Shown one piece after another: positions 6,076 through 15,070 of a stretch of DNA of 42,838 bases. Position numbers and translations under genes: made by a program. The stretch spans positions 1-42,838 of the forward strand of contig JAYSBP010000018.1 of the NCBI GenBank assembly GCA_041915365.1, written 5' to 3'. The notes below the pieces were generated by a model. It was not told where the DNA came from, searched no databases, and was given only the letters and a program-made list of their open reading frames with translations. The DNA comes from UBA6016 sp041915365 (lineage in GTDB: Bacteria; Campylobacterota; Campylobacteria; Campylobacterales; UBA6016). Each line of letters opens with the position of its first letter. The first letter of the stretch is position 1.

Positions 6076-7152
6076 TTAAAAAATTTCACAAAGCATTTTT
6101 AGCGCATAGTTTGCGGCGCTCGATTGTATAAGCTCTCGGTCACCAAAAAAAATATTTTTCTCAATTTTTTTTATGCCGTTTATATCGCCGACTCCTATAT
6201 ACACCAAACCAACTGGTTTGTCTGCGCTACCGCCGCCTGGGCCGGCTATTCCGCTTACGGCTACGGCGTAGTCTGCTCCTGATATTCTAAGTAGCCCGTC
6301 TACCATCTGTGATACGCTCTGCTCGCTTACCGCACCATAATCATCAATAGTATTCTCATCTACGCTGAGCCAAGATATTTTTGCCTCATTGGCATATGTG
6401 GTTAGTGAGCCTATCAGCACGTAGCTAGCACCGGGTATCCTTACAAATTTGTAGCTTAGAAGCCCACCTGTGCAGCTTTCCGCAACGGCTAGTTTTTTGT
6501 TTTGAGCATTTAGATAGCCTATTATGTATTCTTCAAGCGAGTCAGATAGTATGGCTTTGCCGTCAAATAACTTCTCTATTTTCCCTAAAAAAGTGTCGAG
6601 TTTGCCGTATTTTTTCTCCTCTGCTACCAGCTCCACAAAGCCGCTCGAGTTTTTGTATATAGTGGCTGATATTTCTGTGGCTGCAGCAATCGGCGCAGCT
6701 AATGTCTTTACCATCTCTTCATCGCTATCTATAATAAATATTTTTTTGATTTTTTGCGGCTTATCTATCAATATGTCTGGAATTTCGTTTGACGTTTCTA
6801 TCCTAATAGCGTTTACTGGTTTGCCTTGCACAAAAATAAGATAGCTTCCGTCGACATATTCCTTACATTTGGAAGGCACCAGCATATCGCCCCTCGGAAC
6901 TAGCATATCTTGCATATGTGTCGATAGCATCTTGCCAATCAGTGCAAAACTTGTTTTTTGTGCGGCAATTATTATGTTGGATGAATTTGCGATGTAGTTT
7001 TCGAGCTCCATTAAAATATTCGGGTCATTTTCTTTAATAAATACATAGGAGTCTATTTTTGGAAGCTTTGCGTGTATTTTTCGCTTTAGTGCATCCAAAA
7101 AATCACCCGAATATCTAAATTTGTCACCGACTATCAAAACAGTGCTCTTCAA
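6076..7152 (-). CDS. cinA: CinA-like protein, nicotinamide-nucleotide amidase domain
   Basis: The product has 358 residues; TTG at 7152 is the start, with GAGGAAG just upstream. The C-terminal 150 residues carry the CinA/PncC amidase signature (KLAVAESCTGGLLSYKFVRIPGAS, then DYAVAVSGIAGPGGG and KPVGLVYIGV), which deamidates NMN to nicotinate mononucleotide in NAD salvage. The N-terminal part corresponds to the MoCF-like domain, but I do not see its usual pyrophosphatase motifs, so it seems diverged. A short in-frame repeat DMLVPRG/DMLVPSK occurs near residues 82-95. It is transcribed away from ileS. Confidence 0.88.
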   Translation of the reverse strand: MKSTVLIVGDKFRYSGDFLDALKRKIHAKLPKIDSYVFIKENDPNILMELENYIANSSNIIIAAQKTSFALIGKMLSTHMQDMLVPRGDMLVPSKCKEYVDGSYLIFVQGKPVNAIRIETSNEIPDILIDKPQKIKKIFIIDSDEEMVKTLAAPIAAATEISATIYKNSSGFVELVAEEKKYGKLDTFLGKIEKLFDGKAILSDSLEEYIIGYLNAQNKKLAVAESCTGGLLSYKFVRIPGASYVLIGSLTTYANEAKISWLSVDENTIDDYGAVSEQSVSQMVDGLLRISGADYAVAVSGIAGPGGGSADKPVGLVYIGVGDINGIKKIEKNIFFGDRELIQSSAANYALKMLCEIF

Positions 7153-7263
7153 TGCGACTTCCTCGTTTTTATAGAATATTGCTAAACAAACCCTTTTAAC
7201 GCTTTTTTACCTAGGGTTTTGTAAGATTACGAAAACTCTTTTTGTTACCATTCCGGAGAAATT

Positions 7264-10008
7264 ATGGATTATAAAGACACCCTGCTTTTACCTGCTACTG
7301 ACTTCCCTATGAGGGCAAATTTGCCTCAAAATGAACCTAAAAGATATGAATTATGGCGAAAAAATTCTGTTTTTAACGACTTAAGAAGAGGCAAAAAAGC
7401 TGATTTTACATTACATGACGGCCCTCCATACGCCAATGGACATCTGCATATAGGACACGCACTAAATAAAACGCTCAAAGACATTATCGTCAAAAATAAT
7501 TTTTTTAAAGGCGGCTCCGTACGCTTTACTCCGGGTTGGGATTGCCACGGTCTACCAATAGAGCAAGAGATAGAAAAAGCCCTCGGAAAAGAGAAAAAGG
7601 ATGCCCTTAAAAAAGAGGAGATAAGAGAGCTTTGCCGTGAGCATGCTAGAAAGTTTGTATCCATTCAGATGGGCGAGTTTGAAAAAATGGGTGTGCAGGC
7701 AGACTGGGAAAAACCGTATGTAACTATGGATTTTAAGTTTGAGGCAAACATTTATAAGGCTCTTTGCGAGGTTGCGAAAGCTGGGCTGCTTATAGAAAGA
7801 AGTAAGCCTGTTTACTGGAGCTGGGCGGCAAAGACTGCTCTCGCCGAGGCTGAAGTAGAGTATAAAGACAAAGAAGACTACTCGATATTTGTAGCTTTCA
7901 AGCTGGGCGTTGAGGCTCTGTCCGCAATAGGCGAAGAGGAAGCTGCCATTGTGATATGGACCACTACCCCTTGGACTCTGCCTGCAAACGTCGGCATATC
8001 GTTAAATCCAGATGAGGAGTATGCATTAACGACCGATGGCTATATAGTCGCGGCGTCACTTGTGGAAAAATGCAAGGCAAATGGACTTTTTACTGGGGAT
8101 ATCAAAAAGACATTTCCATCAAAAATACTTGAAAAACTAAACGCTATCAATCCGCTAAACAAAAGAGCTTCAACAATCGTACTTGGAAGTCACGTAATGG
8201 TAGAAGACGGAACTGGCTGCGTGCATACCGCACCTGGTCATGGCGAGGATGACTACAGGGTAGGGCTAAAATACAATCTTGACGTCATAATGCCGGTAGA
8301 CGAAGAGGGCAAATATGACCAGACTGTAGTTAATTTGGGTCTTATCCCAAATCCGCAAGAGTTTATCGGCATGCATATTTTTAAAGCTAATGATATGATA
8401 GTTGATATGCTTGGAGATTCGGCTCTGAAGGTGTCAAAATTTGTGCACTCATATCCGCATTGTTGGAGGACTCATAAGCCTGTTATTTATAGAGCGACGA
8501 AGCAGTGGTTTATCGCTATGGACGAGAAGCTTGCAAATGATGATAGAACGCTCAGGGAGATAGCGCTTGGCGAGATAGAAAAAATCAATTTTTATCCGAA
8601 AGTTGGCAAAAACCGCCTCAAAAGCATGATAGAAAATCGCCCTGACTGGTGCATTTCAAGGCAAAGAGATTGGGGTGTGCCGATAGCTTTTCTAAGAGAT
8701 AAAAGAAGCGGTGAGGCTTTGCTTGATGAGAGGGCGTTGTCTCTTGCCGCTGAAGTTTTCGATGAAGAGGGTGCGGATGCTTGGTATTCAAGGCCTGTTG
8801 TTGATTTTTTACCGTACAGCATGAAAACGGAGGCTGAGCACTTTGAGAAGGTAACTGACATACTTGATGTTTGGTTTGATAGCGGCTCCACATTTTTTTC
8901 CGTACTAAAAAGTGGCAACTATGACGCAGGAGAATATCCTGCAGACGTATATTTGGAAGGTTCGGATCAGCATAGGGGTTGGTTCCAAAGCTCTCTTTTG
9001 CTCTCTTGTGCTATCAATAAGCAAGCACCGTATAAAAGTGTAATTACGCATGGTTTTACGGTCGATGCAAGCGGACGTAAGATGTCAAAATCTCTTGGAA
9101 ACGTCGTAGCTCCCGAAGCAATATTGAAAGAATACGGTAGTGAAATAATGAGGCTATGGGTCGCCATGAGTGACTTTACCGATGACGTGAAGGTATCAAC
9201 TGAGATACTAAAACAAATATCAGAGCAATATAGAAAACTCAGAAACTCGTTTAGATTTTTGTTGGCAAACATAAGTGACCTTGAGGCTTTGGCTCCGATT
9301 GATACACTTGGCGAGCTTGATAGATGGATACTCTCCGAGGCAAAAACAGTATTTGAAGAGGTCAAAAAAGAGTTTGACGAGTATGAATACGCAAAGGCGA
9401 TGATAAGACTAAACGCATTCGTTGTTAGCAAGTTGTCAAACATATATATGGACGTTTGTAAAGACAGACTTTATTGTGATGCAAAAGATGCGCAGACAAG
9501 AAGGGCATCGCAGACAACGATGGCTTTGATTCTCCGCTCGCTACTCACACTTGTCGCCCCGATACTTACATACACGGCCGACGAAGTAGTAGAGTATATG
9601 CCTGAGTTTTTAAGAGAATCACAAACAACGGTATTTGGGTTAACATCAAAAGAGCTTCCAAGCGTGAATAGTTCTTTTGACGCTGTAAAGCTTCTTGAAA
9701 TAAGAGACGGGTTTTTTGAAGCCGTAGAAAAGTTCAAAAAAGAGGGTAGCGTTAAAAGCACGCTTGAACTTGCGCTTGGACTGCCAAAGGGCTTTGAAGG
9801 GTTAAGTAGCGAAAAAGACATGGAGGATTTATTCCTTGTTAGTGCTCTTGTGGACAAGGGAGAGGGTGATTCGCTTGCCACTTTTGGGATAGATGGCAAA
9901 GAGTTTAGCGTAATGAAGTCGCAAAAATACAAATGCCCTAGATGCTGGAGATATGCAGCTGAGAGTGAAGACTCAATATGTCCAAGATGTGCGGAGGCGC
10001 TATCTTGA
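7264..10008 (+). CDS. ileS: Isoleucyl-tRNA synthetase
   Basis: This class I synthetase of 914 residues charges tRNA-Ile with isoleucine in the cytosol. The HIGH motif is at 62-65 (ANGHLHIGHALNKT) and the KMSKS motif at 606-610 (GRKMSKSLGNV). The CP1 editing domain is present (WTTTPWTLPANVG and a later GTGCVHTAPGHGEDDY). A C-terminal zinc finger with Cys891, Cys894, Cys906 and Cys909 is the form found in many Gram-negative bacteria. The ATG follows CGGAG at about 7253-7257. It begins a long rightward run through murC. Confidence 0.98.
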   Translation: MDYKDTLLLPATDFPMRANLPQNEPKRYELWRKNSVFNDLRRGKKADFTLHDGPPYANGHLHIGHALNKTLKDIIVKNNFFKGGSVRFTPGWDCHGLPIEQEIEKALGKEKKDALKKEEIRELCREHARKFVSIQMGEFEKMGVQADWEKPYVTMDFKFEANIYKALCEVAKAGLLIERSKPVYWSWAAKTALAEAEVEYKDKEDYSIFVAFKLGVEALSAIGEEEAAIVIWTTTPWTLPANVGISLNPDEEYALTTDGYIVAASLVEKCKANGLFTGDIKKTFPSKILEKLNAINPLNKRASTIVLGSHVMVEDGTGCVHTAPGHGEDDYRVGLKYNLDVIMPVDEEGKYDQTVVNLGLIPNPQEFIGMHIFKANDMIVDMLGDSALKVSKFVHSYPHCWRTHKPVIYRATKQWFIAMDEKLANDDRTLREIALGEIEKINFYPKVGKNRLKSMIENRPDWCISRQRDWGVPIAFLRDKRSGEALLDERALSLAAEVFDEEGADAWYSRPVVDFLPYSMKTEAEHFEKVTDILDVWFDSGSTFFSVLKSGNYDAGEYPADVYLEGSDQHRGWFQSSLLLSCAINKQAPYKSVITHGFTVDASGRKMSKSLGNVVAPEAILKEYGSEIMRLWVAMSDFTDDVKVSTEILKQISEQYRKLRNSFRFLLANISDLEALAPIDTLGELDRWILSEAKTVFEEVKKEFDEYEYAKAMIRLNAFVVSKLSNIYMDVCKDRLYCDAKDAQTRRASQTTMALILRSLLTLVAPILTYTADEVVEYMPEFLRESQTTVFGLTSKELPSVNSSFDAVKLLEIRDGFFEAVEKFKKEGSVKSTLELALGLPKGFEGLSSEKDMEDLFLVSALVDKGEGDSLATFGIDGKEFSVMKSQKYKCPRCWRYAAESEDSICPRCAEALS

Positions 10009-10127
10009 ATTTTGGCGAAGCGGTTCCATTTTGGGTAGTGGCCTCAGCGATAGTATTTTTACTTGTCGTTCTTGGGGCTGGTATAGTGTTTGTAAAAAAC
10101 CATCCGAAAGCAAATAAGGAAAAATAG
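10005..10127 (+). CDS. Forty-residue single-pass membrane protein between ileS and gatA
   Basis: This small gene begins with TTG at 10005, overlapping the ileS stop, and has a strong ribosome site GGAGG at 9993-9997 seven bases before the start. The 40-residue product starts MNFGEAVPFWVVAS, has one transmembrane helix at about 9-30 and a basic tail (KNHPKANKEK), so the C-terminus should be cytoplasmic. It ends two bases before gatA. I recall a small hypothetical membrane protein at the same place in Campylobacter jejuni. Function is unknown. Confidence 0.78.
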   Translation: MNFGEAVPFWVVASAIVFLLVVLGAGIVFVKNHPKANKEK

Positions 10128-10129
10128 AA

Positions 10130-11485
10130 ATGATAAGCTTTAAAGATGCTCTAAAACTAAGCGGTGAAGATCTAAGAGGGTTAAAACAAGACCTAAAGAA
10201 AAAAATAGAAGATACAAAAGATGTTAACGCTTATATCGGCTTTGAGGAGGCAGGCGATGGTGTGCCAGTGCTTGTCAAAGACAATATAAATGTCAAAGAC
10301 TGGGGTATAACGTGCGCTAGCAACATACTCAAGGGATATGTATCTCCATATAACGCAACAGCGATAGAAAAGCTCCTCGATAGCGGGTGCTCTCTATTTG
10401 GACGTTCAAATATGGATGAGTTTGCAATGGGAAGCACGACAGAGAGTAGCGTGTACGGCAGAACTCTAAATCCTCATAATAAGTTAAGAGTCCCGGGTGG
10501 TAGTTCAGGCGGCTCGGCAGTTGCGGTAGCAAACGGCTCCGCAATAGTAGCCCTTGGGAGCGACACCGGCGGAAGTATTAGACAGCCTGCCGCACTTTGT
10601 GGATGCGTAGGAATGAAACCTACGTATGGAAGGGTCAGTAGATTCGGACTTGTGGCTTATGGCTCTAGTCTTGATCAAATAGGCTCATTCGGTAGAAGTG
10701 TAGAGGATGCGGCTTTGCTTTATGACAAAATAGCCGGATTTGACACAAAAGACTCAACCAGTGCCAACATAGAACATATAACCACTGCGGACAAGATAGA
10801 CAAAAATAGAAAACTTACTTTTGCCGTCATCGAAAACTACGTGGAGCAGGCAAGCGAAGATATCAGGGGTTCAATAAAAAACGTCATAAAAGAGCTTGAA
10901 AAAGCTGGACATAAAGTGGTTTATAAAAACTTATTGAATTCGAAATATGACGTTGCGGCTTATTATGTCACGGCGACTGCCGAGGCAGCCACAAACCTTC
11001 AGAGATTTGACGGTGTAAGATATGGATACAGAGCGGAGAGCAAAAGCGTAGCCGAGATGTTTGTAAAAACTAGAAGCGAGGGGTTTGGTAGTGAGGTGCA
11101 AAGAAGAATACTTCTTGGCAACTTCGTTCTCTCAAGTGGATATTACGATGCTTACTATGTGAAAGCTCAAAAAGCCAGAGAGTTTATAAAAAATGAATAC
11201 CTATCCATATTCAAAGAAGCAGACATCGTGATAATGCCGGTTACGCCGAGCACGGCGTATGAATTCAATTCATTTAAAGAGCCGCTTGAGATGTATCTTG
11301 AGGATATTTATACTATTAGCGTAAATCTTGCCGGACTACCTGGAATATCGGTACCGACTGGATACGATAGACACAAGCTTCCTATCGGAGTACAGCTACT
11401 TGCGTCGCATTTTGAAGAACAAAAGCTATTTGACGCCGCCTCCGTTGTGGAAGATATTTGCGCATACAAAAACAGTTTATTATAA
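10130..11485 (+). CDS. gatA: Glu-tRNA(Gln)/Asp-tRNA(Asn) amidotransferase subunit A
   Basis: The product has 451 residues. It is the amidase subunit of GatCAB, releasing ammonia from glutamine for conversion of mischarged Glu-tRNA(Gln) (and Asp-tRNA(Asn)) to the correct amide form. The Ser-cisSer-Lys triad is visible: Lys50 in VLVKDNI, Ser125/126 in PGGSSGGSA, and the nucleophile Ser149 in GSDTGGSI. Length and motifs fit the family well. gatB and gatC are not in the window. The ATG follows AAGGA and lies two bases after the small membrane gene. Confidence 0.97.
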   Translation: MISFKDALKLSGEDLRGLKQDLKKKIEDTKDVNAYIGFEEAGDGVPVLVKDNINVKDWGITCASNILKGYVSPYNATAIEKLLDSGCSLFGRSNMDEFAMGSTTESSVYGRTLNPHNKLRVPGGSSGGSAVAVANGSAIVALGSDTGGSIRQPAALCGCVGMKPTYGRVSRFGLVAYGSSLDQIGSFGRSVEDAALLYDKIAGFDTKDSTSANIEHITTADKIDKNRKLTFAVIENYVEQASEDIRGSIKNVIKELEKAGHKVVYKNLLNSKYDVAAYYVTATAEAATNLQRFDGVRYGYRAESKSVAEMFVKTRSEGFGSEVQRRILLGNFVLSSGYYDAYYVKAQKAREFIKNEYLSIFKEADIVIMPVTPSTAYEFNSFKEPLEMYLEDIYTISVNLAGLPGISVPTGYDRHKLPIGVQLLASHFEEQKLFDAASVVEDICAYKNSLL

Positions 11486-11498
11486 GAAGGAGATGGAT

Positions 11499-12950
11499 AT
11501 GAAAATAGCAAAGAAGGCGTTAACGTTTGAAGATGTGTTGTTGGTACCAAAATACTCTGAAATACTGCCAAAAAATGTAGACATCTCTAGCCGTCTTACG
11601 AAAAATATCACGCTAAATGCCCCGATAGTATCTGCGGCTATGGATACCGTGACGGAATATGAAGCGGCTATTGCCATGGCGAGAGTCGGCGGTATAGGTA
11701 TAATTCATAAAAATATGGACATAGAGTCGCAGGTAAAACAAGTCAAAAGAGTCAAGAAAAGCGAAAACGGAATGATAGTCGACCCTATTTCGTTCAAAGA
11801 GGCTACAACGCTTGAAGAAGCCATGTATATGCTAAATGAATTTCACATCTCTGGCGCTCCTGTCATCGACGACCACGGTAAGCTTGTGGGTATATGTACA
11901 AATAGAGATATGAGATTCGAGACCGACCCAAAGAGAAAAATGGGCGAGATAATGACCAGAGTACCACTAGTGACTGCAAATGTAGGCGTGTCAATAGATG
12001 AGGCCGCAAAGGTGCTGCACAAGCACAAAATAGAGAAGCTTCCGATTGTAAATGAAGATGGGGTGCTAAAAGGCCTAATAACAATCAAAGACATCAAAAA
12101 AAGAATCGAATATCCAAACGCAAATAAAGATGATTTTGGAAGACTTAGGGTTGGCGCAGCTATCGGTGTAGGACAATTTGACAGAGCTGAAGCGCTTGTA
12201 AATGCTGGCGTGGACGTACTTGTACTTGACTCTGCGCACGGACATTCCAAAGGGATTATAGACACCGTAAAGGAGCTAAAAGCTAGATTTGCCGTTGAGG
12301 TAATAGCTGGCAATATAGCTACGGCAGAGGCGGTGAAGGCTCTTGTTGCGGCGGGTGCCGACGGTGTAAAAGTCGGAATTGGGCCCGGAAGTATATGTAC
12401 GACAAGGATAGTTGCAGGTGTTGGCGTGCCTCAAATCACGGCTATTATGGACGCTGCACAAGAGGCTAGAAAACACGGGGTACCTGTGATAGCCGACGGC
12501 GGCATCAAATATTCAGGTGACCTTGCTAAAGCGATAGCTGCAGGTGCGTCAAGCGTCATGGTAGGCTCAATGCTTGCAGGAACGGAAGAGAGCCCGGGTG
12601 AGACTATAATGTACCAAGGTAGAAAATACAAAGCCTATAGAGGGATGGGAAGTATAGGTGCTATGCAAAAAGGCTCAAATGACAGATATTTTCAAGAGGG
12701 TACGGCTGTTGATAAGCTAGTTCCAGAGGGCATCGAGGGGCAAGTGCCTTACAGAGGGCATATTCATGAGATAGTTTATCAGATGATAGGCGGACTTCGT
12801 TCGTCAATGGGCTATCTTGGTGCAAAAGATATTCTTGATTACCAAGAAAAAGCTGAATTTGTAGAGATAACGTCAGCTGGCCTGAGAGAGAGCCACGTTC
12901 ACGACGTATTTATTACAAAAGAGGCTCCAAATTACCACGAGAGCAGATAG
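11499..12950 (+). CDS. guaB: Inosine-5'-monophosphate dehydrogenase
   Basis: The ATG at 11499 is chosen because AAGGAG at 11487-11492 lies six bases upstream; the longer open frame runs into gatA. The product has 483 residues and oxidises IMP to XMP with NAD, the first committed step of GMP synthesis. There is a TIM barrel with two inserted CBS domains (about 90-205, with HISGAPVIDDHGKLVG and HKIEKLPIVNEDG), the catalytic loop GIGPGSICTTRI with Cys300, and the flap RGMGSIGAM. It is 13 bases after gatA in the same operon. Confidence 0.97.
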   Translation: MKIAKKALTFEDVLLVPKYSEILPKNVDISSRLTKNITLNAPIVSAAMDTVTEYEAAIAMARVGGIGIIHKNMDIESQVKQVKRVKKSENGMIVDPISFKEATTLEEAMYMLNEFHISGAPVIDDHGKLVGICTNRDMRFETDPKRKMGEIMTRVPLVTANVGVSIDEAAKVLHKHKIEKLPIVNEDGVLKGLITIKDIKKRIEYPNANKDDFGRLRVGAAIGVGQFDRAEALVNAGVDVLVLDSAHGHSKGIIDTVKELKARFAVEVIAGNIATAEAVKALVAAGADGVKVGIGPGSICTTRIVAGVGVPQITAIMDAAQEARKHGVPVIADGGIKYSGDLAKAIAAGASSVMVGSMLAGTEESPGETIMYQGRKYKAYRGMGSIGAMQKGSNDRYFQEGTAVDKLVPEGIEGQVPYRGHIHEIVYQMIGGLRSSMGYLGAKDILDYQEKAEFVEITSAGLRESHVHDVFITKEAPNYHESR

Positions 12951-12958
12951 TAAAAAAC

Positions 12959-14068
12959 GTGCAAATAACTACAAAAACGGCGGAGTTTAGCACTCCACTG
13001 TATCTTGATAGCGGACGTATACTTGAACCGTATCGTATGACTTATGAGGCATACGGAGAGCTAAATGAAGACAAAAGCAACGTAATAGTTGTGTGTCACG
13101 CATTTTCAGGCTCTCATCATGCGGCCGGAAGATATGAAGACGACAAAAAACCAGGATGGTGGGATGCCCTTATAGGGGATACAAAAGCCGTCGATACCCA
13201 AAAATACTATGTCATTTGCGTAAATGTAATAGGTAGTTGCTACGGCTCTACCGGCCCGAAGAGCGAAAATCATAAGACAATGAGAGCGTATGGGCTAAAG
13301 TTCCCCGTCATTACGATAAGGGATATGGTCAGGGCTCAAAAAACGCTTTTTGCAAGCCTCGGTATTTTCAAAGTCAAAGCAATAATTGGCGGCTCAATGG
13401 GCGGTATGCAAGCACTATCTTTTGCCGTCGAGTATCCTGATTTTGCAGAGATTGTCATACCTATGGCTACGACACATGCCGCTAGCCCTTGGGTAATAGG
13501 GCTTAATAAAGTCGCCCAAAGCGCATTGCTTGCGGACCCAGCGTTCGACGGTGGCAATTATGATGCAGAAGAGATAAAGCAAAACGGCTTAGCCGGTCTC
13601 TCGGCAGCTAGGATGGCTGGATACCTCGGGTACATAAGTCCAGAGGGGATGGCCGGAAAGTTTGGGCGTAGCTATGTTGCAAACGATGGACTCTTTGAGC
13701 TTTTCGGACAGTTTGAGGTTGAGAGGTATCTCGATTATAATGGCGACAACTTTGTAAAGTGGTTTGACCCGTTATCGTTTTTGTATCTATCGAAAGCAAT
13801 AAATATTTTTGACGTTTCATATGGATACGATAGCCTAGAGGATGCACTTTTGCGGATACGTACATCGCTTTGCCTTTTGTCTTTCAAGGGCGATACGATG
13901 TTTTTTCCCTCAGAGATGCAGCATATTGCTAAGACCATGCAAAAGCAAGGGATGGATAATGTATCGTACATCTGCATAGACTCTGATTACGGACATGACG
14001 CTTTTCTTGTTGAGGTGGAAAAATTTGCCGACCTCGTAGCCGACATTTTGGAGAAAAAATATGAGTGA
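12959..14068 (+). CDS. metX: Homoserine O-acetyltransferase
   Basis: This alpha/beta-hydrolase of 369 residues acetylates L-homoserine with acetyl-CoA for methionine synthesis. The triad is clear: Ser146 in the elbow GGSMGGMQ, Asp312 in SFKGDTMFFP and His346 in DYGHDAFL. The early motif AYGELNEDKSNVIVVCHAFSG and the WWDALIGDTKAVDT segment are family hallmarks. The start is GTG at 12959, eight bases after guaB. The 3' end overlaps xseB by 8 bases. A succinyl-transferring variant cannot be fully ruled out by eye. Confidence 0.92.
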   Translation: MQITTKTAEFSTPLYLDSGRILEPYRMTYEAYGELNEDKSNVIVVCHAFSGSHHAAGRYEDDKKPGWWDALIGDTKAVDTQKYYVICVNVIGSCYGSTGPKSENHKTMRAYGLKFPVITIRDMVRAQKTLFASLGIFKVKAIIGGSMGGMQALSFAVEYPDFAEIVIPMATTHAASPWVIGLNKVAQSALLADPAFDGGNYDAEEIKQNGLAGLSAARMAGYLGYISPEGMAGKFGRSYVANDGLFELFGQFEVERYLDYNGDNFVKWFDPLSFLYLSKAINIFDVSYGYDSLEDALLRIRTSLCLLSFKGDTMFFPSEMQHIAKTMQKQGMDNVSYICIDSDYGHDAFLVEVEKFADLVADILEKKYE

Positions 14069-14252
14069 AAAACAAAGCTTTGAAGATTTACTAGATGAGG
14101 CAAAAGAGCTTTTAAAGGCACTTAACAATCCAGAAATTACCCTTGCAAAAAGTGTTGAGACATACAAAGAAGGGATAAAAAAACTTGAAAATGCGGCCAA
14201 AATGCTAGAAGAGGCGAAACTGCAAATAGAAGAATTTTCTAAAAAAGATTAA
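14061..14252 (+). CDS. xseB: Exodeoxyribonuclease VII small subunit
   Basis: This acidic, helical protein of 63 residues carries the XseB pattern: SFEDLLDEAKELLKAL, NPEITLAKSVETYKEGIKKL, and a C-terminal helix AAKMLEEAKLQIEEF. XseB binds several copies to XseA to form exonuclease VII, which degrades single-stranded DNA. It is translationally coupled to metX by an 8-base overlap. xseA is not in the window. Confidence 0.85.
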   Translation: MSEKQSFEDLLDEAKELLKALNNPEITLAKSVETYKEGIKKLENAAKMLEEAKLQIEEFSKKD

Positions 14253-14254
14253 TT

Positions 14255-15070
14255 GTGGAAAATAAAATATTAACCGTTGCGGCTCTGCAAGTGCCGTCTC
14301 TGCCAATAGAAAAAGCGAAGCTTGACTACTACCTAGCTATCGCCAAAAGCAAGAAAGTCTCGCTTTTGCTTTTGCCGGAGTATGTTGTAAATCTATTTTT
14401 CAAAGAGCTTGAGAAAACTCCGCTTGGCCTTGTGGAAGACCAAGGAAAAATGCAAAAAGAAAACCTGCTAAACCTCTCCAAAGTCTATAATATCACGATA
14501 GTATCGCCTCTTATATGGGTAGAGAAAAAAAAGATTTACAAGTTGATGGCGGTGTTTGACAAAGGGCATTTTAAAGCATTTGAACAACGAACCCTTATGC
14601 CTTACGGGCATTGGAACGAGAGGGCTTTTTTTGATGAGGGATTATCTACGCACGCAACACCTGGTTTTATTACTGTCGATGGATTCAAAATAGCGATTAT
14701 GGGTGGTTATGAGCTGCACTTTGACGCATACTGGCAAAAAATAAGAGATAAAAAAACAGACCTAGTATTGTTGCCTACTGTTTCTACGTTTGAGAGTAGG
14801 GTGAGATGGAGAGAGATAGCAAAGACTAGGGCATTTTTGTCAAATACATATATTCTGAGAGCCAATAGAATAGGGGAGTTTGAGTCAAAAGAGGGAAAAT
14901 GGAGCTTTTACGGCGACAGTTTCCTTGCTTCCCCATACGGCGAAATAGAGTCCAATCTTGGCAAAAGCGAAGAGATACTTATAGCAGAGGTGTCAAAATC
15001 AGAGCTTACAGCCGCTAGAAAAAGCTGGGGCTTTGGAAAAATATCGTCAAACATAGGAATGATAGAGTGA
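14255..15070 (+). CDS. Nitrilase-fold (carbon-nitrogen hydrolase) protein lacking the catalytic Lys and Cys
   Basis: The product has 271 residues and starts GTG at 14255. The nitrilase-superfamily fold is readable: LTVAALQVPS at the start, Glu42 in LLLLPEYVV, then FEQRTLMPYGHW where the family has y-d-K-x-x-L-x-P, and KIAIMGGYELHF where the family has ICYDlrF. Thus Glu is kept, the catalytic Lys is Gln111 (or Arg112 if shifted) and the catalytic Cys is Gly151. It should not hydrolyse amides or nitriles by the usual mechanism. It overlaps dapC by 4 bases. A non-enzymatic or structural role is inferred. I recall a homologue in the same cluster of C. jejuni but not its residues. Confidence 0.82.
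   Translation: MENKILTVAALQVPSLPIEKAKLDYYLAIAKSKKVSLLLLPEYVVNLFFKELEKTPLGLVEDQGKMQKENLLNLSKVYNITIVSPLIWVEKKKIYKLMAVFDKGHFKAFEQRTLMPYGHWNERAFFDEGLSTHATPGFITVDGFKIAIMGGYELHFDAYWQKIRDKKTDLVLLPTVSTFESRVRWREIAKTRAFLSNTYILRANRIGEFESKEGKWSFYGDSFLASPYGEIESNLGKSEEILIAEVSKSELTAARKSWGFGKISSNIGMIE

Noticed and set aside
8967..9443. Leftward open frame of 158 codons inside ileS
   Set aside because: It is an antisense shadow of a well-supported synthetase, with a Ser/Leu-rich composition typical of such shadows.
9471..9932. Leftward open frame of 153 codons inside ileS
   Set aside because: Antisense shadow, without motif or ribosome site.
11328..11498. Longer N-terminal extension of guaB into gatA
   Set aside because: The ATG at 11499 has an ideal ribosome site and gives the standard IMPDH start; the extension has no homology that I recognise.
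11843..12313. Leftward open frame of 156 codons inside guaB
   Set aside because: Antisense shadow of the CBS and barrel region; the composition is biased to Ser, Thr and Pro.
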